Assembly: GCF_009905535.1 (NCBI RefSeq)
Contig: NZ_JAAALA010000034.1
Location: 1 to 47,972 of the forward strand
Direction of reading: 5' to 3'
Length of the DNA stretch: 47,972 nt
Origin: Caulobacter sp. SLTY
GTDB lineage: Bacteria; Pseudomonadota; Alphaproteobacteria; Caulobacterales; Caulobacteraceae
The first letter of the stretch is position 1; each line of letters starts with the position of its first letter. A program made the translations under genes and the position numbers. The notes under the pieces are model-generated. The model did not search any database, was not told the origin of the DNA, and saw only the letters and a list, made by a program, of their open reading frames with translations. This document shows, in pieces, positions 37,603 through 45,013 of this stretch.

Positions 37603-38546
37603 CACAACGACTTCGCAAACCCTTCCAAATCAGCCGGTGAGTTCAACGGCGTAGCCGTCGCATCCGGCACGCTGCGCTTGATCATCCCCGACAGCACCTT
37701 CCCGGCCCCGGCCTCGGCAAAGCGGGTCACCCCGCCTTCCCCGGCCAGCCAGTCCATGGTCTCGCGCCAGCGCACTCGGCCTGTCACCTGCTCGACCAGC
37801 TGCCGCCGGATGGTCTCGGGATCATGAACCGGCCGCGCCGTCACATTGGCGACCAGCGGCGCCCGCGGCGCGACGATGGTCGCCCCGGCCAGGGCCGCCG
37901 CCATCTCGTCCGCCGCCGGTTGCATCAGCGGACAGTGGAACGGCGCCGAAACGTTCAGCCGGATCGCCCGCGCGCCCAGCTCCTCGGCCTTCTCGATGGC
38001 CCGCTCAACGGCCGCCTTGGCGCCGCTGATCACCACATTGCCGGTGTTGTTGTCGTTGGCCACCACACAGACACCGACCTCGGCCCCCGCCGCCGCGGCC
38101 GCCTCCGCCAGCGCCACATCGGTCTGCTTGCCGATCAGCGAAGCCATCGAGCCCTCGCCCACCGGCACGGCCCGCTGCATCGCCTGCCCGCGCAGCTTCA
38201 ACAGCCGCGCCGTATCCGACAGCGAGATCGATCCCGCCGCCGCCAGGGCGCTGTATTCCCCCAGGCTGTGGCCGGCCACGAAGGCCGCCCGGTCGATCCC
38301 GATCCCGAACTCCTTCTCCAGCGCCCGCGTCACCGCCACGCTCACCGCCATCAGGGCCGGCTGGGCGTTCTCGGTCAGGGTCAGCTCATCCTCGGGCCCC
38401 TCCCAGATCAGCTTGCTCAGCTTTTGGCCAAGGGCGTCATCCACCTCCTGGAACACCTCTCGAGCGCTGGCGAAGGCTTCGGCCAGATCGGCGCCCATGC
38501 CGACGGCCTGGCTGCCCTGGCCGGGGAAGACGAAGGCGAGAGACAT
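37602..38546 (-). CDS. fabD: Malonyl-CoA:ACP transacylase
   Basis: FabD moves malonyl from CoA to ACP. The 314 residues begin LAFVFPGQGSQAVGMG. The nucleophile is Ser94 in AGHSLGEYSA and the partner His204 in SAPFHCPLM. It is the first gene of the fab cluster; ATG 38546 is preceded by AAGGAGA. The frame is open 31 codons further upstream without conserved sequence. Confidence 0.97.
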   Translation of the reverse strand: MSLAFVFPGQGSQAVGMGADLAEAFASAREVFQEVDDALGQKLSKLIWEGPEDELTLTENAQPALMAVSVAVTRALEKEFGIGIDRAAFVAGHSLGEYSALAAAGSISLSDTARLLKLRGQAMQRAVPVGEGSMASLIGKQTDVALAEAAAAAGAEVGVCVVANDNNTGNVVISGAKAAVERAIEKAEELGARAIRLNVSAPFHCPLMQPAADEMAAALAGATIVAPRAPLVANVTARPVHDPETIRRQLVEQVTGRVRWRETMDWLAGEGGVTRFAEAGAGKVLSGMIKRSVPDATATPLNSPADLEGFAKSL

Positions 38547-38676
38547 GGGGATTCTCCTTGAAATTCGGCGCGCAGCGATAGGCCAAAGGGCCAACGCCAG
38601 CAAGCTTAGCCCCCCAATCTGATCGTGCGCCGCGCCCAAGTCCCTGCATAGTCACCCCTTCAGCCCCGGAGTTTCC

Positions 38677-39651
38677 ATGCGTCGCCTGTTCGCCACCGCC
38701 GCCCTTGCCGCCGTCCTGATCCCCGCCGCCGCCTGCGCCGCCCCGCCCGCCTTCATCGAGAAGGAGGGCCGCGACCGCGTGGTCGCCGCCGCCACCGAGG
38801 GCCTGACGCCCGAGGAGGCCAACGACCCCGAAAACGTCCCCGCCTGGATGAAACAGGCCAAGCCGAAGATGTTCAAAAAGGTCGACATCAACGGCGACAC
38901 GCTGCCCGACTGGCTGATCGACTACGAACAGGCCCCGAACGCCTCCTTCTTCTGCGGCACGGGCGGTTGCCAGAAAGCTCTTTACGTCGGCGAGCCGGGC
39001 GGGACCTTCCGCCAGGTGTGGAGCCGGGGCGGCGGCCCGCTGACGCTGTCGGGTCCCAAGTCCGCCCGCCGGCTGGAGGTCGATTTCCATGGCAGCGTCT
39101 GTGGCAGCTACGGCGCCGACGAATGCCTGCGCGCCTACCGCTGGGACAGCGCCGCCGGCCGCTATGTCGAAACCCCCAACAGCAAAGGCCTGGGCATGCT
39201 GGTCAGCGGCCCCACCCCCTCGGTCCAGCCCACCCTGGCCCAGGCGCCGGCCGAGGTGAAGGCCGACATCGCCCTGCGCCGCCAGGCCTGCGAGGCGCTC
39301 GGCGCCGGCTTGCCGGAGGACGAGGCCACCTTCTACGACATCCCTGACTTCAACGGCGACGGAGTCCGGGACTGGGTTGTCGGCAGCGCCCATGACGACT
39401 GCCAGTGGGAGGCCGACCGACCGGACAAGACGCCGCCCGCCCGGATGCTGTTCCTGGCCTCCCGGCCGGACGGCGGCTTCGGCAAGGCCTTCGAGACCGG
39501 CGACGCCGGCTGGGACATGGACATTGCCGCCAGCCCGGCCCGCGTCATTCTGGTGGAGAACGGCGAAGACTGCGGCATGGGCGATAAACCCTGTCCCCGT
39601 CGGCCGCTCAGGTGGGACGCCGCCACCGCCACCCTGCGGCCGGCCCAATAA
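38677..39651 (+). CDS. Exported protein with two DxNGD calcium-type loops, unknown function
   Basis: I do not recognise this 324-residue protein. Its signal peptide (MRRLFATAALAAVLIPAAAC) may be Sec type or, less likely, a lipoprotein signal with Cys20. Two loops of EF-hand/FG-GAP style are clear: DINGDTLPDWLIDY (residues 70-83) and DFNGDGVRDWVVGS (224-237). Each is followed by a Cys-containing segment (FFCGTGGCQKALYV; HDDCQWE), so the protein looks like two similar halves. Several other cysteines (GSVCGSYGADECLR, DCGMGDKPCPRR) suggest disulfides in the periplasm. It is divergent from fabD. Confidence 0.75.
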   Translation: MRRLFATAALAAVLIPAAACAAPPAFIEKEGRDRVVAAATEGLTPEEANDPENVPAWMKQAKPKMFKKVDINGDTLPDWLIDYEQAPNASFFCGTGGCQKALYVGEPGGTFRQVWSRGGGPLTLSGPKSARRLEVDFHGSVCGSYGADECLRAYRWDSAAGRYVETPNSKGLGMLVSGPTPSVQPTLAQAPAEVKADIALRRQACEALGAGLPEDEATFYDIPDFNGDGVRDWVVGSAHDDCQWEADRPDKTPPARMLFLASRPDGGFGKAFETGDAGWDMDIAASPARVILVENGEDCGMGDKPCPRRPLRWDAATATLRPAQ

Positions 39652-39674
39652 TTATACCCGGGTAAAAGTCCGGA
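39652..39674. promoter_or_regulatory. Operator-like dyad upstream of the exported peroxiredoxin
   Basis: A perfect palindrome TACCCGGGTA (39655-39664) lies within ATACCCGGGT-AAA-AGTCCGG, an A/T-flanked dyad like those bound by Rrf2-family iron-sulfur regulators (IscR type). A run of six Ts follows at 39680-39686. The gap 39652-39810 has no gene. Confidence 0.3.
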
Positions 39675-39810
39675 GCCTGATTTTTTGGGCCCTGGATTCG
39701 CGGCCGTTACGCCGGCCGTCCGCGCGCCTCTTATAATCGCCAGCGCGTCGCCACGCCCCTTGCCCGCTCCGGCCAGGGCTCTAGCTTGTCGGCCAACCTG
39801 GGAGACCGCC

Positions 39811-40359
39811 ATGAACCGCCGCCTGATGCTGTCCGGAGCCCTCGCCGCTGGCGCGCTGGCCCTCGCCGTGCCTGCCTTCGCCGCCCTCAAGGTCGGGGCA
39901 GCGGCGCCCGACTTCACCCTGCCTGGCTTCAAGAACGGCGCGCCGATCACCTACAGCCTCGCCGAGGCCCGCAAGAAGGGCCCGGTGGTCGTCTACTTTT
40001 TTCCGGCTGCCTTCACCGGCGGCTGCGACCTGGAAGCCCACCTGTTCGCCGAGGCCGCGGACGACTACGCCAAGGCCGGAGCCAGCATCATCGGGGTGAC
40101 CGCCGGCTCCATCGACCGCCTCAAGGAGTTCTCGGCCGACAACAAGCGCTGCTCGGGCAAGTTCCCGGTCGCCGCCGACAAGGACGCCAAGGTCGCCAAA
40201 CAGTGGCAGAGCACCCTCCCCACCGGCATCTCCAACCGCACCAGCTACGTGATCGCCCCGGACGGCAAGGTGCTCTTCGTACACAGCGAAATGAATCCCA
40301 AGCAGCACGTGGAGCTGACCCTGTCGGCCGTGCGGCAGTGGAAGGCGGGGAAGAAGTAA
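39811..40359 (+). CDS. Exported peroxiredoxin (AhpC/TSA, Bcp-like)
   Basis: The 182-residue protein has a signal peptide with twin Arg (MNRRLMLSGALAAGALALAV, cut near PAFA), then a thioredoxin-fold peroxiredoxin domain: GAAAPDFTLPGF and VVVYFFPAAFTGGCDLEAH, where Cys72 is the peroxidatic residue in the PxxxTxxC motif. The resolving Cys of Bcp five residues later is absent (His here); the only other mature Cys is Cys114 (NKRCSGKF). It should reduce peroxides outside the cytoplasm, but the reductant is unknown. ATG 39811 follows GGGAGA. Confidence 0.88.
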   Translation: MNRRLMLSGALAAGALALAVPAFAALKVGAAAPDFTLPGFKNGAPITYSLAEARKKGPVVVYFFPAAFTGGCDLEAHLFAEAADDYAKAGASIIGVTAGSIDRLKEFSADNKRCSGKFPVAADKDAKVAKQWQSTLPTGISNRTSYVIAPDGKVLFVHSEMNPKQHVELTLSAVRQWKAGKK

Positions 40360-40364
40360 CGCAA

Positions 40365-40519
40365 CCCACCCTAATAACCGTCATCCTGGGCCTTGTGCCC
40401 AGGACCCACAGTTCAGCTCGCAAGAGCCATGGGGACTACAGCGCGAACCTGCACCCGCCCCTGCGACGGACGAGTGGGTATTGGGCACAAGGCCCAGGAT
40501 GACGGGAACTTAGGGTGGG
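40365..40519. repeat. Long inverted repeat of the GTCATCC family between convergent genes
   Basis: The arms are CCCACCCTAATAACC-GTCATCCTGGGCCTTGTGCCCA (40365-40401) and its near-exact inverse ending TAGGGTGGG at 40519. At least 21 consecutive pairs match at the inner part. It fills the gap between the peroxiredoxin and the first DUF2059 gene and shares GTCATCC and GGACCCA with the element at 1677-1811. By position it may stop transcription from both sides. Confidence 0.7.
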
Positions 40520-40522
40520 AAG

Positions 40523-41056
40523 TTAAGACGCCTGCATCCGCACCGACATCTCCGCCGGTTCGTCACACACCATCTTCGCGCAGTACCGCTCCATCGCGTC
40601 GTCCAGGATGATCGGCAGCAGGTCCTTCATCGCGTCTGAACTGGCCCCGCCCATGCCGCGCGACTTGGCCACCACCGACTGCCCCAGCGGACTTTCGTAG
40701 AAGCCGACCAAGGCCTCCAGCTCCGCCTCGGTGTAGCTGGCGGCGAACACCGGGACCATCTTCTCGATATAGGCCGGCATGGCCGCGTCGAGCGCCTCGC
40801 GGGTCGACTGCCGCATGACCTCGGCGTCCTCGGACCCGTCGTTCGAGGCCAGCAGCGGGTCCAGGCTGTCGAGGATGTTGCTCATGCTCTCGTCCATCCG
40901 CATCGCCTTGAAGTAGCGGCGCGACAGATCCAGGGCTCGGGCCGACGGCGGCGCCTTGGCGGCGACCGGCGTCGGCTGAGTTTGAGCGAGAACGGCCGGA
41001 GCGGGCGCGGCCAGAGCAGCCGTCAAGCCGACGGCGAGAAGGAAACGACGCAACAC
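40523..41056 (-). CDS. DUF2059 exported protein (copy 1)
   Basis: The 177-residue protein has a signal peptide (MLRRFLLAVGLTAALAAPAP, cut after VLA) and a DUF2059 domain: LDLSRRYFKAMRMDESMSNI, a helical middle, and YTEAELEALVGFYESPLGQSV, the family hallmark. The C-terminus has RYCAKMVCDEP, a Cys pair also seen in copy 2 (RYCAKTTCSS). The start is GTG 41056, with GGGGGA 6 bases before it. The function of DUF2059 proteins is unknown. It lies 80 bases after its paralogue. Confidence 0.87.
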   Translation of the reverse strand: MLRRFLLAVGLTAALAAPAPAVLAQTQPTPVAAKAPPSARALDLSRRYFKAMRMDESMSNILDSLDPLLASNDGSEDAEVMRQSTREALDAAMPAYIEKMVPVFAASYTEAELEALVGFYESPLGQSVVAKSRGMGGASSDAMKDLLPIILDDAMERYCAKMVCDEPAEMSVRMQAS

Positions 41057-41136
41057 GGATGTCCCCCGATACGCGAACTGACCCGCCGACGCTCCCACGC
41101 CGCGCCCGGCCCCACAATTGGACGTGTGGTCGCGGG

Positions 41137-41709
41137 TCAGGACTCGTGCGCGCGCAGCTTTTCCTTCAGGGCGGAAGAGCAGGTGGTCTTGGCGCAGTAC
41201 CGATCGACGATGTCTTCAATGTAGTCCGGCATCAGCTCCATCATCGCGACCATCATCGGCTGCATCATGTCGACGGCCTTGATCACCGACGCCTGGCCCG
41301 CCGGGCTTTCATAGAACACCACGATCGCCTCCAGTTCCTCCTCGGTGAAGGTTGCGGCGACGATCGGGATCATCGCGTCGACCATCTTGGGGGTCAGGGC
41401 GACCAGCGATTCCTGGCTGGCTTCCATCCAGGCCCTCTTGTCGAGGCCGGACAGTTCCGCGTCGTCCTCCTCCTCGAACGCCTCGAGGAGGTTCATGTTC
41501 TCGTACATCTTGGTCATCGTCTCTTCGAACCGCATGGCCGCGAAGTAGCGACGGGCCAGTTCGAGCTGCCGGGCCGAAGGCTTGGCCGGCGTGGCCTGTT
41601 CCTTGGCGCCCTTTTCCTTGGACGCCGGCGCCGCAGGCTGGGCCAGGCTGGGCATGGACGAGAACAGCAGGCCGACCGACAGGCCGGCGGAAAGAAGAAT
41701 ACGACGCAC
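41137..41709 (-). CDS. DUF2059 exported protein (copy 2)
   Basis: This is a paralogue of the previous gene, with 190 residues. The signal peptide is MRRILLSAGLSVGLLFSSMP (cut after SLA), followed by a Lys/Ala-rich linker. The DUF2059 core has LELARRYFAAMRFEETMTKM and FTEEELEAIVVFYESPAGQAS, and the shared RYCAKTTC end. A Met-rich segment (VDMMQPMMVAMMELMPDY) is peculiar to this copy. The start is GTG 41709, and a G-rich site GGGGGG precedes it as in copy 1. It is divergent from rpsF. Confidence 0.87.
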   Translation of the reverse strand: MRRILLSAGLSVGLLFSSMPSLAQPAAPASKEKGAKEQATPAKPSARQLELARRYFAAMRFEETMTKMYENMNLLEAFEEEDDAELSGLDKRAWMEASQESLVALTPKMVDAMIPIVAATFTEEELEAIVVFYESPAGQASVIKAVDMMQPMMVAMMELMPDYIEDIVDRYCAKTTCSSALKEKLRAHES

Positions 41710-41838
41710 GATGATGCCCCCCAAGGCAAAGGATACTGGTTGGCGCCACCCTCTCATGCTCGCCCAGGTCGATCAATGGCCCCGGCCCGCTTGCGTTTGC
41801 GGCCCCTTGCGTGTAGTAGCGCGCCTCCCACGGAAGGC

Positions 41839-41897
41839 GGTCCTGCGCGGACTCCTTTGACTGGCGGAAGGTTCTCTTCCTCCGACGCGCAGGATCC
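41839..41897 (+). promoter_or_regulatory. Structured leader of rpsF operon (possible S6:S18 autoregulatory hairpin)
   Basis: GGTCCTGCGCGGA (41839-41851) can pair with TCCGACGCGCAGGATCC (41881-41897), giving a long stem with a bulge. Inside its loop a second hairpin forms, GGAAG-GTTCT-CTTCC (41865-41879). It ends about 60 bases before the rpsF start. Leaders of rpsF operons in many bacteria bind the S6:S18 pair at a CCG-containing bulge; a CCG is present in the 3' strand here, but the match was not tested. Confidence 0.4.
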
Positions 41898-41959
41898 ATC
41901 GGAATCGCCGGGCTTGCGCCGTCGCTTTCGCCGCCTTCCCCATCGCAAGAAGGAAAACC

Positions 41960-42397
41960 ATGGCGCTCTACGAGCATGTGGTCATTGCGCGGCAGGACAT
42001 CAGCCCGCAACAGGCCGAACAAATGAACGAGGACATGAAGGCCCTCATCGAAGGTCAAGGCGGTCACATCGCCAAGATCGAGTACTGGGGCCTCCGCAAC
42101 CTCACCTTCCGCATCAAGAAGAACCGCAAGGGTCACTACTCCCTGCTGGCCATCGACGCCCCGGCGCCGGCCGTCAAGGAAATGGAACGCCAGCTGTCGC
42201 TCAACGAAGACGTGCTGCGCTACATGACCATCCGCGTCGAGGAACTCGACCTGGAACTGTCCCCGGTTCTGGCCCGCCGTGATCGCGAACGCGACCGCCG
42301 CGACGACTTCGGCGGTGACCGCCCCGATCGTGGCGACCGTCCCGAGCGCGGTGAGCGTCCGGAACGCGCCGAGCGCACCGGTGAGGAGGCTCAATAA
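41960..42397 (+). CDS. rpsF: 30S ribosomal protein S6
   Basis: S6 binds S18 on the platform of the small subunit. The 145-residue protein has the S6 fold ([60 protein letters not shown]). A long charged tail after residue ~105 is rich in Arg, Asp and Glu ([17 protein letters not shown]), typical of alphaproteobacterial S6. ATG 41960 has AAGGA upstream. The stop shares a base with the rpsR start (TAATG). Confidence 0.98.
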   Translation: MALYEHVVIARQDISPQQAEQMNEDMKALIEGQGGHIAKIEYWGLRNLTFRIKKNRKGHYSLLAIDAPAPAVKEMERQLSLNEDVLRYMTIRVEELDLELSPVLARRDRERDRRDDFGGDRPDRGDRPERGERPERAERTGEEAQ

Positions 42398-42672
42398 TGA
42401 CTGACGCTACCGAAACCCCCGCGGCCGCCCCGTCGGCCGGCGGCGGCGCCCGCCGCCCGTTCTTCCGTCGCCGGAAGGTTTGCCCGTTCTCCGGCGCCAA
42501 CGCGCCGAAGATCGACTACAAGGACGTCAAGCTCCTGCAGCGCTACATCAGCGAGCGCGGCAAGATCGTCCCCAGCCGCATCACCGCCGTCTCGGCCAAG
42601 AAGCAGCGTGAACTGGCCCGCGCCATCAAGCGCGCCCGCTTCCTCGCCCTGCTCCCCTACGTCGTGAAGTAA
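42397..42672 (+). CDS. rpsR: 30S ribosomal protein S18
   Basis: The 91-residue S18 has the core [20 protein letters not shown] and [20 protein letters not shown], ending in the basic [13 protein letters not shown]. It pairs with S6 and lies next to it in the operon, 1-base overlap. The single CPF cysteine is not a full zinc site. Confidence 0.98.
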   Translation: MTDATETPAAAPSAGGGARRPFFRRRKVCPFSGANAPKIDYKDVKLLQRYISERGKIVPSRITAVSAKKQRELARAIKRARFLALLPYVVK

Positions 42673-42685
42673 GGGAACCGGACCG

Positions 42686-43270
42686 ATGAAAGTCATTCTG
42701 CTCGAACGTGTTGAAGGCTGGGGCACCCTCGGCGACGTGGTCAACGTGAAGGACGGGTTTGCCCGTAACTTCCTGCTGCCGCGCTCCAAGGCCCTGCGCG
42801 CCACCGCCTCGAACCTGAAGTCCTTCGAAGGGCAACGGGCCGAGATCGAAGCCCGCAACGTCAAGACCCGCGAAGCCGCCGGCGCCGCCGGTGAAAAGCT
42901 GGACGGCACGTCCTACGTGATGATCCGCCAGGCCGGCGAATCCGGCCAGCTCTACGGCTCGGTCTCCGGCCGCGACGTGGCCGACATGGTCAACGCCGAA
43001 GGCGGCAAGATCGACCGCTCGATGGTCGTTCTGGACAAGCCGATCAAGACCCTGGGCGTCCACCCGGTGAAGGTGAAGCTGCATGCCGAGGTGAGCATCA
43101 CCGTCAGCATCAACATCGCCCGCAGCCAGGACGAAGCCGAGCGCCAGGCGCGCGGCGAGGACGTCATCGCCAGCCGCTTCGAGGAAGAGGCCCGCCTCGA
43201 CGCCGAAGCGGCCGCCGACCTCCTGGAAGGCGGCGCCGGCCAGCAGGAGCGCTTTGGCGAGGAAGCCTAA
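42686..43270 (+). CDS. rplI: 50S ribosomal protein L9
   Basis: L9 binds 23S rRNA domain V near L1. The 194-residue protein starts [20 protein letters not shown] and contains [16 protein letters not shown], the family signature. A long connecting helix and the C-terminal domain ([18 protein letters not shown]) follow, with an acidic extension of about 40 residues at the end, longer than E. coli L9. It ends the ribosomal operon, just before a strong terminator. Confidence 0.98.
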   Translation: MKVILLERVEGWGTLGDVVNVKDGFARNFLLPRSKALRATASNLKSFEGQRAEIEARNVKTREAAGAAGEKLDGTSYVMIRQAGESGQLYGSVSGRDVADMVNAEGGKIDRSMVVLDKPIKTLGVHPVKVKLHAEVSITVSINIARSQDEAERQARGEDVIASRFEEEARLDAEAAADLLEGGAGQQERFGEEA

Positions 43271-43298
43271 GCCCTTCTGCCGACAGGCACGAAAAGAG

Positions 43299-43331
43299 AC
43301 GGCGCGGGGGGCGACTCCCGCGCCGTTTTTT
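43299..43331 (+). terminator. Intrinsic terminator of the rpsF-rpsR-rplI operon
   Basis: A perfect 10-bp stem, ACGGCGCGGG / CCCGCGCCGT, with an 8-base loop is followed by six Ts (43326-43331). It lies 28 bases after the rplI stop. Confidence 0.92.
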
Positions 43332-43448
43332 GTCTGGCGTCGGAACGAAAACACCGGTGTCGGACATCCACAGGAGCGAGGGGAGTTATCCCCGTTCATC
43401 GGGCGGCCCGCCCGTCACGGGCCGTCCGTGTTAGTCTATCGGTAACCC

Positions 43449-44939
43449 ATGGCCATCGTTCCCGCCCTCGATCTGCGCCCGGTCCCGACCGACCCCGCGC
43501 CCCAACACCTGCCCTCTAACATTGAGGCGGAACAGGCGCTGCTGGGCGCGCTGCTGTACGACAATGCGGCCTATGAGCGGCTGAGCGACCGGCTGGGCCC
43601 GACCCATTTCTTCGAGCCCTTCCATCAACGGCTGTTCGCCTCGATGGAAAGCCATATCCGCAAGGGCCAGCTGGCCGAGCCGATTCTGCTGGCCGACCAA
43701 TTCCGTGCAGACCCGGCCTTCCAGGAACTGGGCGGCCTGCGCTACCTGGCTGACCTGGTCGATCGCGCCCCGCCGGCGGCGAACGCGCCGGACTACGCCC
43801 GGGTGGTCTATGAGCTGGCCGTGCGTCGCGATCTGATCCGCATCGGCGGGGAAATCGCCGCCGACGCCGGCACGCCCGACGCCGAGCGCGACAGCCGCGA
43901 TCAGATCGAGATCGCCGAACAGAAACTCTACACCCTGGCCGAGTCCGGCACCGCCTCCACCGGCTTCGTCGGATTCGCCGACGCCCTGCGCGGCGCGGTG
44001 GAGATGGCCGCCGAGGCCTACAGCCGAGACGGCGGCCTGGCCGGCACCTCCACCGGCCTGATGGACCTCGACCAGAAGATGGGTGGCCTGCACCCCTCCG
44101 ACCTTCTGATCCTCGCCGGCCGCCCCTCGATGGGGAAGACCGCCCTGGCCACCAACATCGCCTTCAACGTCGCCAAGTCCTACGCCTGGGAACCCCAGCC
44201 GGACGGCAGCAAGAAGACGGTCAGCGGCGGTGTCGTCGCCTTCTTCTCCCTCGAAATGAGCGCCGAGCAGCTGGCCCTCCGCCTTCTCGCCGACGCTTCG
44301 GGCGTGTCGGGCGACCGGCTCCGCAAGGGCGAGATCGACGCCTCCGAGTTCGGGCGGGTCCGCGACGCGGCCATGGAGATTCAGGAAGCCCCGCTCTACA
44401 TCGACGCCACCGGCGGTCTCTCCATCGCCAAGCTGGTGGCCCGTTCCCGGCGGCTGAAACGGTCGGTAGGCCTCGACCTGATCGTGGTGGACTACCTGCA
44501 GCTGGTCACCGGCGGCGAGGGCAAGAGCGACAACCGGGTGCAGGAAGTCAGCATGATCACCCAGGGCCTCAAGGCCCTGGCCAAGGAACTGTCTGTTCCC
44601 GTCCTGGCCCTGTCGCAGCTCAGCCGCCAGGTCGAGAACCGCGAGGACAAGCGGCCCCAGCTCTCCGACCTGCGGGAATCCGGTTCGATCGAGCAGGACG
44701 CCGACATGGTCATGTTCGTCTACCGCGAAAGCTATTACCTGGGCCGCGCCGAGCCCGACACCGCCGACCAGGCCAAGCATATGGAATGGCAGGAAAAAAT
44801 GGACCGCGTCGCCGGCATGGCCGAGGTTATCATCGGCAAGCAGCGTCACGGCCCGATCGGCACGGTGAAGCTGCACTTCAACGAGGACCTGACCAAGTTC
44901 GGCAACCTGGCCCGTGAGGGCCGGTTCGAGGTTCGCTAG
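43449..44939 (+). CDS. dnaB: Replicative DNA helicase DnaB
   Basis: DnaB unwinds DNA ahead of the replisome as a hexamer. The 496-residue protein has the N-terminal primase-interacting domain (NIEAEQALLGALLYDN) and a RecA-fold motor with Walker A AGRPSMGKTAL (~residue 223), LEMSAEQLALRLL, Walker B LIVVDYLQLV (~344), and LSQLSRQVENREDKRPQLSD. A short insert after the Walker A helix (EPQPDGSKKT) is common in alphaproteobacteria. It follows the ribosomal operon's terminator, so it uses a promoter in the 117-base gap. Confidence 0.97.
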   Translation: MAIVPALDLRPVPTDPAPQHLPSNIEAEQALLGALLYDNAAYERLSDRLGPTHFFEPFHQRLFASMESHIRKGQLAEPILLADQFRADPAFQELGGLRYLADLVDRAPPAANAPDYARVVYELAVRRDLIRIGGEIAADAGTPDAERDSRDQIEIAEQKLYTLAESGTASTGFVGFADALRGAVEMAAEAYSRDGGLAGTSTGLMDLDQKMGGLHPSDLLILAGRPSMGKTALATNIAFNVAKSYAWEPQPDGSKKTVSGGVVAFFSLEMSAEQLALRLLADASGVSGDRLRKGEIDASEFGRVRDAAMEIQEAPLYIDATGGLSIAKLVARSRRLKRSVGLDLIVVDYLQLVTGGEGKSDNRVQEVSMITQGLKALAKELSVPVLALSQLSRQVENREDKRPQLSDLRESGSIEQDADMVMFVYRESYYLGRAEPDTADQAKHMEWQEKMDRVAGMAEVIIGKQRHGPIGTVKLHFNEDLTKFGNLAREGRFEVR

Positions 44940-44973
44940 ACACGCTTTCCCGCTTGACCGTCGGGTAGCGAAC
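44931..44973 (+). repeat. Short inverted repeat at the dnaB stop
   Basis: GTTCGCTA (44931-44938, covering the stop codon) and TAGCGAAC (44966-44973) are perfect inverse copies 27 bases apart. Without a T-tract it is only a possible 3'-end stabilising hairpin. Confidence 0.3.
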
Positions 44974-45013
44974 AGCGACATCCTGCCGCACCATCCAGTC
45001 GCCGGGCGTCCCC

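Noticed and set aside
38547..38676. A promoter for fabD
   Set aside because: Several partial -35/-10 matches exist but none has acceptable spacing; a strong ribosome site is all I can support.
43332..43448. Possible origin-like DnaA boxes before dnaB (GTTATCCCC, ATCCACAGG)
   Set aside because: Only two poor matches, no AT-rich unwinding segment and none of the usual origin neighbours such as dnaA or hemE.
43431..44981. A 516-residue open frame antisense to dnaB
   Set aside because: A shadow of dnaB; no domain and no credible start.
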